Below, piece after piece: positions 1 to 6,426 of a DNA stretch of 7,190 bases; the first letter of the stretch is position 1; the number at the start of each line of letters is the position of its first letter. The notes beneath the pieces were generated by a model. The model saw nothing but the letters and a program-made list of their open reading frames with translations. It searched no databases and had not been told where the DNA came from. The stretch comes from DATJNI01 sp035508275 (lineage in GTDB: Bacteria > Patescibacteriota > Saccharimonadia > Saccharimonadales > UBA4665): NCBI GenBank assembly GCA_035508275.1, contig DATJNI010000012.1:1-7190 (forward strand), in the 5' to 3' direction. The translations under genes and the position numbers were made by a program.

Positions 1-1158
1 GGTATCGCTAACATATTCGCTTAAGTACTGCTTGATTGCGTCTGACCAGGGTTCGAGATCATGAAAGCCTCTAACTTCAGCCGTTTCTCTAAGTAGCGAG
101 CCGAAGTAACCAGCAAAGTGAATCCTTCTCCATATAACTGCCGCCCAGCCTGAGCCTACTGGAATAACTGTGATCGGCTTCTTGGCCTTATATGAACGTA
201 GAGTCTTGCCTGAGACGAGTCGTTTAAGGTTGCTAGCTACAAAGGTCCCGTCGTACAAGGCAGTTTGAGCCATGCCACTATATGGCGTGTTAGCGTTGTC
301 GCCTATAACGAATATGCCTGGCTCAGCTTGAAGGTAAATGTCTACTGCTACCTTGCCTCTGCCCATTAGCGCGAAGTTGTTCTCGCCGTAGAAGGGATTG
401 TTGGTAACACCGGCTGTCCAGATTACTGTGTGGGTTGAGAGTTCTTTATCTCCTAGCGTGAGCTTATCCGCTGATTCGCCTTTTACTGCTTCGCCTAAGT
501 AGAGTCTGATGCCGAGTTTGTTAAGTCTACGCTTTACCTTTTTAGAAATATCCTTAGGCATGTTTGGAAGAAGCCTGGGTAGAGCCTCAACGATGCCAAT
601 GTTAACCCGCTTATTATTTATGCCGTGCCTACGCATAACTTCTCTTAGATAGTCTGGCAGTGCACCAGCTAGTTCGATACCGGTGGGCCCAGCACCAACT
701 ATGACGTAGTTTAGGTCGGGCTTGCCTTCGTCTATTAACTGCTCGTGAAGGTGCTTTTTAAATTTGGCGGCTTCTTCCGTAGACTTGATGCCATAAGCAT
801 ATTCACTTAGTCCGGGGATGTTGAAGTAGTTAGTGACTACGCCTAGAGACAAAACCAGGCAGTCATATGTGTAGACAGTTCCATCGACAGTCGTTATGGT
901 CTTAGCTTTGCGGTCCACTGCCTTTGCTTGGCCGTAGGCTAGGTTAACGTTGGAGCCTTCAAATATTTTGACTAGAGGAATAATGGAATTGGCTTTAGAA
1001 ACACCAAGCGCTTCCTTATATATTGTCGGGTAGTATTTCATGTCGTGGTCGTTGGAGAGTAGCGTGACAGAAAAACGAGGGTCATTAGCTAGCTCAAGGG
1101 CAGTCTTTACTCCACCAAAACCACCGCCCACAACAACAACCTTTTCAATTTTTGGCAT
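1..1158 (-). CDS. Type II NADH dehydrogenase-like FAD oxidoreductase (3' end cut by window)
   Basis: The reading frame from the ATG at 1158 stays open for 386 codons to the window edge. The protein starts with MPKIEKVVVVGGGFGG, a Rossmann dinucleotide motif (residues 8-16) for FAD. A second one, VGAGPTGIELAG at 154-165, is expected to bind NADH. GIFVIGDNAN at 281-290 is the C-terminal FAD-contacting GD motif, followed by an AQTALYDG segment (297-304) where NDH-2 proteins have the AQ-containing quinone-site helix. This order matches the NDH-2 / pyridine nucleotide-disulfide oxidoreductase family, whose members oxidise NADH and reduce membrane quinone without pumping protons. Family members are usually about 400-450 residues, so only the C-terminal tail is probably missing. 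No membrane segment is seen; attachment would be peripheral. It lies 68 bp downstream of the 183-residue membrane protein gene but has its own extended -10 box. A related flavoprotein with another acceptor is possible, since quinone use is not proven by sequence. Confidence 0.88.
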   Translation of the reverse strand, partial: MPKIEKVVVVGGGFGGVKTALELANDPRFSVTLLSNDHDMKYYPTIYKEALGVSKANSIIPLVKIFEGSNVNLAYGQAKAVDRKAKTITTVDGTVYTYDCLVLSLGVVTNYFNIPGLSEYAYGIKSTEEAAKFKKHLHEQLIDEGKPDLNYVIVGAGPTGIELAGALPDYLREVMRRHGINNKRVNIGIVEALPRLLPNMPKDISKKVKRRLNKLGIRLYLGEAVKGESADKLTLGDKELSTHTVIWTAGVTNNPFYGENNFALMGRGKVAVDIYLQAEPGIFVIGDNANTPYSGMAQTALYDGTFVASNLKRLVSGKTLRSYKAKKPITVIPVGSGWAAVIWRRIHFAGYFGSLLRETAEVRGFHDLEPWSDAIKQYLSEYVSDT

Positions 1159-1168
1159 ATTAACCTAG

Positions 1169-1177
1169 ATTATACCA
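1169..1177 (-). promoter_or_regulatory. Extended -10 promoter element for the NADH dehydrogenase-like gene
   Basis: Read on the minus strand this is TGGTATAAT, a consensus extended -10 (TGnTATAAT). No good -35 hexamer lies 16-18 bp upstream, which is typical of extended -10 promoters. Only 10 nt separate the box from the ATG at 1158, so transcription starting about 7 nt downstream would give a 5' leader of a few bases. This makes a leaderless transcript likely. Confidence 0.6.
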
Positions 1178-1226
1178 AGCAGAGAAGACTTTTACTAAGA
1201 GCATGGCTGACTTACTTTTTATTGCT

Positions 1227-1778
1227 TTAGTTCGATGCGATTATAGCAAACGCCATGCCGGCAGCCATGAAAAGGCCGGCTTCCACTAGCGCCGCGTCAA
1301 GTGCGGAGTCTCCGACTATGTTGCCAACAGTCCTATCGTGACTAAGTTGAGCTGTAGCCAAATCCTTTTGCTCCTTGACGGTATGCGATAAGTCTCTTCT
1401 AATTGCTCTAGAGTCGTCTGCGTAGGATCTTAACTCGCTTGCGACTACAATCGGGTTATCTGCGCAAGGTTCTGCCGGGTTTGACACAATATTATTGACT
1501 GAAGCATCAAAACTCTCTCTATCTAGAAGGCCTCCTGGACCATACGCCCTGACTAAGGCAGTACATTTTTTACCAAGTTCTTTTTCTAGGTCGCTGAGCT
1601 TACTTTTATCGTCGGCAAGTCGTTCTTGTCCTTGAGCTAGGTAGGTCTTTTGTGCATTCACCTGCGCTTCGCTATCTCTATCGAGCGTTCGCGTCCCTGC
1701 CCAAGCGCCGAAGATGCTTACATAGAGCACACCGACGCCTATAGTCCACTTTCTTGCAGTTTCGTGTCCCTGTAACAT
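1227..1778 (-). CDS. Hypothetical membrane protein with coiled-coil middle and two predicted membrane segments
   Basis: This 183-residue protein matches no family I recognise. A short basic N-terminus (R9, K10) precedes a hydrophobic segment at about 12-28. Residues 35-75 are charged and heptad-like (LADDKSKLSDLEKELGKK), and a second charged helical stretch spans about 112-147. The C-terminus (about 160-181, rich in Ala, Met, Phe and Ile) is a second hydrophobic segment. The positive-inside rule suggests both ends are cytoplasmic with about 130 residues outside the membrane. The only two cysteines, C72 and C105, both fall in that outer part and could form a disulfide. The gene lies directly upstream of the NADH dehydrogenase-like gene on the same strand, so a link to membrane redox function is possible but unproven. 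It is divergent from the FAD-linked oxidase. The ATG is preceded by no Shine-Dalgarno sequence. It is probably real, given its length and protein-like composition, but its function is unknown. Confidence 0.75.
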   Translation of the reverse strand: MLQGHETARKWTIGVGVLYVSIFGAWAGTRTLDRDSEAQVNAQKTYLAQGQERLADDKSKLSDLEKELGKKCTALVRAYGPGGLLDRESFDASVNNIVSNPAEPCADNPIVVASELRSYADDSRAIRRDLSHTVKEQKDLATAQLSHDRTVGNIVGDSALDAALVEAGLFMAAGMAFAIIASN

Positions 1779-1786
1779 TACCGTAG

Positions 1787-1815
1787 ATTAAAGCATATAC
1801 AACACATGTTTGCAA
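1787..1815 (-). promoter_or_regulatory. Putative promoter of the 183-residue membrane protein gene
   Basis: On the minus strand, TTGCAA (1815-1810) and TTTAAT (1792-1787) are separated by 17 bp, a fair -35/-10 pair. The -10 lies only 8 nt upstream of the ATG at 1778, implying a leaderless or nearly leaderless mRNA. The -35 hexamer overlaps the left arm of the inverted repeat at 1812-1857. Confidence 0.4.
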
Positions 1816-1857
1816 GATGCACAAAACATTTTTTGGCTATGTCTTTTTTGTGCTTGC
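1812..1857. repeat. Imperfect inverted repeat in the divergent intergenic region
   Basis: GCACAAAA (1819-1826) is the exact reverse complement of TTTTGTGC (1846-1853). The outer GCAA (1812-1815) pairs with TTGC (1854-1857) after a 3-nt bulge (1816-1818), and the loop is 19 nt. It could be a hairpin or an operator for a dimeric regulator between the two divergent genes. It covers the upstream-most ATG of the oxidase reading frame at 1817, which argues that this stretch is regulatory rather than coding. It could also be chance in an A/T-rich stretch. Confidence 0.4.
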
Positions 1858-1909
1858 TGGGCCAATTCAACTTGCATTAGACATAGAGTTACACTTAAGC
1901 TTAATAGGT

Positions 1910-3559
1910 ATGGATGAAATAAAAAACAAGCTCAAAGCTTCTGGCTTTGACGGTGATATGGACGATTCAGCTGATACCCTGGAGTTTTATTCTCATGACG
2001 CTTCGATGTTTGAGTTAAAACCAAAGCTTGTAGTTAGGCCTAAAGACGGTAGTGACGTAGAAAGGCTCGTTAAGCTTGCAGGCGAAGGCGGCATAACATT
2101 AACCGCTAGAAGCGCTGGCACCTGCATGTCGGGAGGCGCTATTAACGACTCAGTTATTGTCGAGTTTGTTAAATACTTTAATAGAATTGAGGAAGTTAGT
2201 AGCACCAGTGCACGGGCTCAACCCGGCGTATATTACCGGGATTTTGAGGTAGCAACTTTTAAACATGGCGCCCTTATGCCGACATATCCAGCTTCTAGGG
2301 ATCTAGCTTCAATCGGCGGCATGGTTAACAATAACTCTGGTGGCGAGAAGTCGCTAGAGTTTGGTAAGACACAAAATTTTGTGCAGCATCTTAAGTTTGT
2401 TTTTGCAGACGGCGTTGAGCGAGACGTTAAGGCACTCAATAAGAAGGAGCTGGAAGCAAAGATGGCTCAGACGGACTTTGAAGGCCAGGTATATAAAGGG
2501 ATCTATGAGCTAGTGGAAGCTAACTACGATAAGATTAAGAGTGCTAAACCAAAGGTAACAAAGAATTCTACTGGGTATAATCTTTGGGATGTTTGGGATA
2601 GAGAGACGGAAGTTTTTGATCTAAATAAGCTAATTGTTGGGGCTCAGGGCACGCTTGGGTTTGTTACTGACATTACCTTTAAGCTGGTGCCAAAAAGTAA
2701 ACATTCTGGGCTGCTTGTATTGTTCTTACGAGACATAGATGATCTTGGGGACATTATTAATACAGTGCTAGCGACACATCCGGTCACCTTTGAGTCTTTT
2801 GATGACGCAACGCTTTATCTAGCGATTAGGTTCATGCCTAGCTTTCTTAAAATACTTGGGCCAAAGCGCTTTATTCACTTGCTTCTAACTCTAACGCCTG
2901 ACGCTTTGCAGCTTCTTAAGGGTGTGCCAAAGCTTATACTGATGGTTGAATATAACGGTGACAGCGAGGACGAAGTAAGAGACAAAATAAAGTCTCTGCA
3001 CGCTCAGCTTAAGCCTAAAAAAGCACGCTATGAGATTAACGGCTTTGAGGAGGATCCGACGGAGGGGGCAAGCGAGAAGTTCTGGATTATGCGCAGATAT
3101 AGCTTCCAACTTCTCAGAAGTAAGGTTAAAGATAAGCATACAGCGCCCTTTATTGATGATCTTGTTGTGCCACCGGAACATCTAACTGAGTTTTTGCCAC
3201 GCCTTAGAAAGATTATTAAAAAATATGCTCTTAATGCCACCATTGCTGGACACATGGGCGATGGCAATTTCCACATTATTCCTCTTATGAAGTTAGAGGA
3301 TAAAAAAGATCGCTCTAAGATACTGCCGGCCATGAAAGAGGTTAATAATCTGGTCTTGAGCTACCACGGCTCATTGAGCGGCGAACATAACGATGGGCTA
3401 GTCAGAGGACCTTGGCTGGAAGCTATGTACGGACGCGAAATGCACCAAATCTTTAAAAAGGCGAAGAATATTATGGATCCAAAAGGTATATTTAACCCCC
3501 ATAAGAAAGCCAACGCTACCTGGGACTTCTCGTTCAGCCATATTAGAGAGCACTTCTAG
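1910..3559 (+). CDS. FAD-linked oxidase, D-lactate/glycolate/2-hydroxyacid dehydrogenase type
   Basis: From the ATG at 1910 the product is 549 residues. Residues about 37-260 form a PCMH-type FAD-binding domain: LVVRPKDGSDV, the glycine-rich ARSAGTCMSGG (66-76), PASRDLASIGGMVNNNSGG (127-145) and GAQGTLGFVTDITF (244-257). The rest is the FAD-linked oxidase C-terminal domain, with AGHMGDGNFH (446-455; H448 and H455 likely metal or substrate ligands) and SGEHNDGLVR (490-499), ending in the usual DPKGIFNPHK. Relatives oxidise D-lactate, glycolate or D-2-hydroxyglutarate with FAD and pass electrons to quinone, cytochrome or an iron-sulfur partner. The long YdiJ-like Fe-S tail is absent; there is one cysteine in all. 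The frame is open back to an ATG at 1817, but those 31 extra residues are hydrophobic, precede the normal start of the family and overlap an inverted repeat, so I prefer 1910. No strong promoter is seen. The exact substrate cannot be read from the sequence. Confidence 0.88.
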   Translation: MDEIKNKLKASGFDGDMDDSADTLEFYSHDASMFELKPKLVVRPKDGSDVERLVKLAGEGGITLTARSAGTCMSGGAINDSVIVEFVKYFNRIEEVSSTSARAQPGVYYRDFEVATFKHGALMPTYPASRDLASIGGMVNNNSGGEKSLEFGKTQNFVQHLKFVFADGVERDVKALNKKELEAKMAQTDFEGQVYKGIYELVEANYDKIKSAKPKVTKNSTGYNLWDVWDRETEVFDLNKLIVGAQGTLGFVTDITFKLVPKSKHSGLLVLFLRDIDDLGDIINTVLATHPVTFESFDDATLYLAIRFMPSFLKILGPKRFIHLLLTLTPDALQLLKGVPKLILMVEYNGDSEDEVRDKIKSLHAQLKPKKARYEINGFEEDPTEGASEKFWIMRRYSFQLLRSKVKDKHTAPFIDDLVVPPEHLTEFLPRLRKIIKKYALNATIAGHMGDGNFHIIPLMKLEDKKDRSKILPAMKEVNNLVLSYHGSLSGEHNDGLVRGPWLEAMYGREMHQIFKKAKNIMDPKGIFNPHKKANATWDFSFSHIREHF

Positions 3560-4560
3560 GGTTTAGGTAGCAGTAGGGTTACGGTCGTGCCCTTATTTTC
3601 CGTAGAGGTAATGGTGATGCTGCCACCATGAATGTCGGCGATCATTTTTGCTATGCTTAGCCCTAGCCCGAAACCTTCTTGATCGCCTTTGTTTCTGGAC
3701 TCGTCAGCTCGGTAAAAGCGGTCAAATATGTTGGATAGGGCTTCCGGTTTAATACCTCGGCCCTCGTCTTTTATGCGAATTGAAACGAATTTATCTCTGT
3801 TGTTGGCTTTAATATCTATATGTGACTTATTTGGGCTATATTTTATGGCGTTATCTAGGATTATGACCACAAGCTGAGTGAGTGAATCTTTGTCGCCGTA
3901 AATATTTCCGTCGTGGACTAGTATATCTATTTCCTGCTTCTTAGCTTTAGCCTGCGCTTCTACCGTCGACTTGGCTTCCTTAATGATTTCGCTGGTTTTT
4001 ACTAATGAAAAGTTTTGTTGTAGCTCATCGGCTTCTAGTCTAGTCAGTCTTAGAATGCTATTAATTAGCTGGTCTAGCTTGCCTACCTCTTCTAGGTTGC
4101 TTTTAATGGTTGCTTTTAGCTCGCTGTCTTTAGCCTGCTTATTTAAAAGGGCTACTTCGCTTTCCATCTTGATGGCAGTTAGAGGTGTTCTTAGTTCGTG
4201 AGAAACATCTGCAGTAAAGCGTTTTTGTTGTTCATGGGCAGCTTCTATTGGTTCCAGAGTTCTTTTAGCAAGCCAGTAGCTAGCGAGACCTGCACCAAAG
4301 AAAACTATTATGTTAAATACAATTAGTTTGATTAATATGTGATGCGCGCTGGTGTCGTAATACGGTTGCGAATGTAGGTCGAAAAACCGGTCATTGTCGA
4401 AAACCGGGAATTGGTTATATATCCTCTGGCTTTCACTGTTCAGCCCATTACTTAGCTCATTGGTCGTGACGTTATATAGGGCGACGGAGAATAATAGGCT
4501 AATAGCCATAACTAGCGCTAGATACCACATGGTCAGTTTGAATGTTGCGGATTTAAACAT
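3556..4560 (-). CDS. Sensor histidine kinase of a two-component system
   Basis: This 334-residue membrane kinase has a first membrane segment at about 11-30, a short outer loop of about 45 residues (31-75) and a second membrane segment at about 76-96. A short linker leads to the HisKA domain with the phospho-accepting H121 in FTADVSHELRTPL. The ATPase domain follows: N box LDNAIKYSPNK (N237), G1 box KDEGRGI (264-270), F box FDRFYRAD (279-286) and G2 box GFGLGLS (296-302). All residues needed for autophosphorylation are present. The linker is too short for a full HAMP domain, and the sensor loop matches nothing I recognise, so the signal is unknown. The gene starts 15 bp after the response regulator stop with no promoter between them, so the two are presumably co-transcribed. 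It ends tail-to-tail with the FAD-linked oxidase gene, the stop codons overlapping by bases. Confidence 0.93.
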   Translation of the reverse strand: MFKSATFKLTMWYLALVMAISLLFSVALYNVTTNELSNGLNSESQRIYNQFPVFDNDRFFDLHSQPYYDTSAHHILIKLIVFNIIVFFGAGLASYWLAKRTLEPIEAAHEQQKRFTADVSHELRTPLTAIKMESEVALLNKQAKDSELKATIKSNLEEVGKLDQLINSILRLTRLEADELQQNFSLVKTSEIIKEAKSTVEAQAKAKKQEIDILVHDGNIYGDKDSLTQLVVIILDNAIKYSPNKSHIDIKANNRDKFVSIRIKDEGRGIKPEALSNIFDRFYRADESRNKGDQEGFGLGLSIAKMIADIHGGSITITSTENKGTTVTLLLPKP

Positions 4561-4575
4561 AGTTATTAATTTGCC

Positions 4576-5259
4576 TTAAGCCGAGCTGCTCAGCTTGTAG
4601 CCGAACCCTCTCAGAGTATGAATTAGTGGAGGCTGCTTAGGGAAAGGACGGTCGATCTTATTCCTTAGGTAGCCAATGTAGACTTCTATGGTGTTAGGTA
4701 AAATGTCGGCGTCTTGGTCCCAAACATGCGAGATAATCATATCCTTAGTTATGACTTGTCCGGGGTGGTGCATAAAGTATTCTAAAAGCGCGTATTCCTT
4801 GTGCGACAGCTTAATGTTCTTTTCACCTCTAGCTACGCTGTAATTGTTGGTGTCGAGTGTTAAATCGCCAACTTTTAGTTTGGTGCCAACCTGTTGCTTG
4901 GGTCGCCTCAGTAGAGCCTTTACTCTAGCTGTCAGTTCATCAAAAGAAAATGGTTTAACTAGGTAGTCGTCTGCCCCGCTATTCAGTCCTTCGACGCGGT
5001 CACCGATAGTCCCTCTGGCCGTCAGCATAATTATCGGGGTACTAACCTCGTTTTCTCTTAGCTTTTTACAAAGCTGCGCGCCGTCAATGCTACCAGGCAG
5101 CATACGGTCGAGGACGATCAGGTCGTAATCTGGGTCAGAGGCATGAGACAGACCGCTATCGGCGTCAAAAACAGCATCAACTGCGTAGCCCTTGATCTCT
5201 AGACCCTTTTTAACAGCCAAAGCAATCTTTTGCTCGTCTTCTACTACAAGTATTCGCAT
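4576..5259 (-). CDS. OmpR/PhoB-family response regulator
   Basis: The 227-residue protein is a complete two-domain regulator. The receiver domain (1-119) has the acidic pair E7/D8 next to D9-like positions in VVEDEQ, the phosphorylated D51 in LIVLDRMLPG, T80 in IIMLTARG and K102 in YLVKPFSFDEL. The C-terminal winged-helix DNA-binding domain (about 125-225) shows LSHKEYALLEYFMHHPGQVITKD, the recognition-helix stretch NTIEVYIGYLRNKID and the closing LIHTLRGFGYKL typical of OmpR/PhoB proteins. It would be phosphorylated by the kinase encoded immediately downstream and act as a transcription factor. Its targets are unknown; its own promoter and the genes on either side are the obvious candidates. 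It lies 51 bp downstream of the unknown 5311-6324 gene, but a TATAAT box in that gap suggests separate transcription. Confidence 0.95.
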   Translation of the reverse strand: MRILVVEDEQKIALAVKKGLEIKGYAVDAVFDADSGLSHASDPDYDLIVLDRMLPGSIDGAQLCKKLRENEVSTPIIMLTARGTIGDRVEGLNSGADDYLVKPFSFDELTARVKALLRRPKQQVGTKLKVGDLTLDTNNYSVARGEKNIKLSHKEYALLEYFMHHPGQVITKDMIISHVWDQDADILPNTIEVYIGYLRNKIDRPFPKQPPLIHTLRGFGYKLSSSA

Positions 5260-5270
5260 AACTAGTGTTT

Positions 5271-5276
5271 ATTATA
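5271..5276 (-). promoter_or_regulatory. Consensus -10 box of the response regulator-kinase operon
   Basis: The minus strand reads TATAAT, a perfect -10, followed by 11 nt to the ATG at 5259. A start site about 7 nt downstream would leave a leader of about 4 nt. No recognisable -35 hexamer is found at 16-18 bp; the position is occupied by CAGCTA, so activation by a regulator is possible. No Shine-Dalgarno sequence precedes the gene. Confidence 0.55.
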
Positions 5277-5310
5277 TAAAAGCTTATGAAAAATAGCTGT
5301 ATAAAGTTGA

Positions 5311-6324
5311 CTAAAGGATGGAGCTAAAACTGTCAGCGACAGACTCGCCTAGGATTTCTATAGCCGCCTCTTCCAGGCGTAGCTGAAAGTCAAGCAGTTC
5401 GTCGGTTAAGTCGGCAGCAGTTCGTCCATCGCCTCTGTCGGCATAACTCGATTCAATAATTGTTTTTTGAAGAATATTGAATAGAAGGCTGGCTCTAGCT
5501 TCATCCCGTACTTTATACGTAGAGGCTGAACCTTCACTAAGAGCCAAGTGGGTCGGGAAAAACGACAAATGGTAGGCCAGGTTCCCAATATTGTATCGCA
5601 GCACACTCATGTCAGCGGCGCTGGACTCCCTATCCAACTCTTCAAGGCCATCTGCACCGAGGCGACACCGGACTTCATCCTGAAAAAATTCTACTATATC
5701 TGGACTAAACCGGAAGAAACCTATGTCTTTATGTGTTTGTCCTAAGAAGCGGCTTATCTGTAGAGACTTAGCTATAGTTAAGCTGCCGTTAAGAAGGCCA
5801 AGGAAAAATTCACCATTAGACAGTGTCTCGTCGGTGCGAAAAAACTCTATTGGCGCTGAATCTTCGCCCATCTGTTGATATACGGCGAGCAGCCCATTGT
5901 TTATATAGTCATCGCTAGGGATAAACGCAGCACGTGCACTGCCATTTTCTGGGTTCTCGCACAGAGTCCCGTAGCCCAGCACTCTATATAGCGCGCTAAG
6001 ACGCATCTGCCACATGTCGCCGTAATTGTCTAAAAGCTCTTCTGTAGCTTCATAGGAAGCGACGTTGAGAGGACTTTTATTACTAATTTGCGGCTTACCC
6101 TGCCCAACGTTCCTTGGTAACCCATTTAGGCCTAGAGAAACGGCGGTAAGTTCGCCAAACTCGGTAGCCAGCCGACAGGAATAGTAAGGACGTCCTTCTT
6201 CATCGTTGGTCGTGCATCCCGTTACTACATTAAATCCATGAGCTCGCCCCTGGTCGATGGGGTCAAGAGCTGTGTCTATTCTTTCCACAAAACATACCCT
6301 ACCATAATATATATTGCTTAACAA
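5311..6324 (-). CDS. Hypothetical protein of unknown function (non-ATG start)
   Basis: The frame from TTG at 6324 to the TAG at 5311 gives 337 residues; I recognise no family. It has no signal peptide or membrane segment and is acidic overall. The N-terminal part (about 28-120) is mixed, with RPYYSCRLATEFGELTAVSLGLNGLP resembling beta structure, while the C-terminal half (about 205-337) looks helical, ending in an acidic helix (TDELLDFQLRLEEAAIEIL). Five cysteines (C11, C37, C50, C122, C220) do not form a CxxC pair. The start is uncertain because the first in-frame ATG is at codon 104: TTG at 6324 is the longest option, and GTG at 6288 (codon 13) is preceded by a weak SD-like GGTAGGG 8 nt upstream. 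It is co-oriented with the two-component genes and divergent from the LCP gene. The long open frame and ordinary protein composition support a real gene. Confidence 0.75.
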   Translation of the reverse strand: MLSNIYYGRVCFVERIDTALDPIDQGRAHGFNVVTGCTTNDEEGRPYYSCRLATEFGELTAVSLGLNGLPRNVGQGKPQISNKSPLNVASYEATEELLDNYGDMWQMRLSALYRVLGYGTLCENPENGSARAAFIPSDDYINNGLLAVYQQMGEDSAPIEFFRTDETLSNGEFFLGLLNGSLTIAKSLQISRFLGQTHKDIGFFRFSPDIVEFFQDEVRCRLGADGLEELDRESSAADMSVLRYNIGNLAYHLSFFPTHLALSEGSASTYKVRDEARASLLFNILQKTIIESSYADRGDGRTAADLTDELLDFQLRLEEAAIEILGESVADSFSSIL

Positions 6325-6334
6325 TGCTGCTAAA
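6306..6334 (-). promoter_or_regulatory. Candidate promoter for the unknown gene (would fit the GTG start at 6288)
   Basis: On the minus strand, TTTAGC (6334-6329) and TATATT (6311-6306) are separated by 17 bp. The -10 is a 5/6 match and the -35 is poor. If used, transcription would begin downstream of the TTG at 6324 and force the GTG start at 6288. A competing -10, TATACA at 6346-6341, would instead suit the TTG. Neither is decisive. Confidence 0.25.
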
Positions 6335-6391
6335 GAAGAATGTATAGCTGTTTCTCAGCAAATAACTAGATAATATATTTGGCACTTAATG

Positions 6392-6397
6392 TATAAT
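6392..6397 (+). promoter_or_regulatory. Consensus -10 box of the LCP gene
   Basis: TATAAT lies 16 nt upstream of the ATG at 6414 in the 89 bp divergent region, giving a predicted leader of about 10 nt. No good -35 is seen. GAGG at 6398-6401 is 12 nt from the ATG, too far for a normal ribosome site and probably upstream of the transcript. The in-frame ATG at 6396 overlaps this box and so is unlikely to be the start. Confidence 0.5.
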
Positions 6398-6409
6398 GAG
6401 GTCACGCTT

Positions 6410-6426
6410 ATCTATGCCAGATAGAT
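6410..6426. repeat. Short inverted repeat spanning the LCP start codon
   Basis: ATCTAT (6410-6415) and ATAGAT (6421-6426) are perfect reverse complements around a 5-nt loop that includes the G of the ATG. In RNA this would be a weak A/U-rich hairpin over the start codon. With six base pairs it may be chance. Confidence 0.25.

Noticed and set aside
1993..3333. Open frames on the minus strand at 1993-2205, 2233-2439, 2891-3181 and 3028-3333
   Set aside because: They lie wholly inside the FAD-linked oxidase gene, which has clear family motifs, and their products look like out-of-frame translation.
3971..4579. Plus-strand open frames at 3971-4201 and 4394-4579
   Set aside because: They are antisense to the histidine kinase gene, are low-complexity Ser/Leu-rich, and have no independent signal.
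5260..5310. Transcription terminator between the unknown gene and the response regulator
   Set aside because: The 51 bp gap is A/T-rich but shows no stable GC stem followed by a T-run; it holds a -10 box instead.
5406..5745. Open frames at 5406-5606 (minus) and 5548-5745 (plus)
   Set aside because: They overlap the longer 5311-6324 frame; neither has a recognisable motif or start signal.
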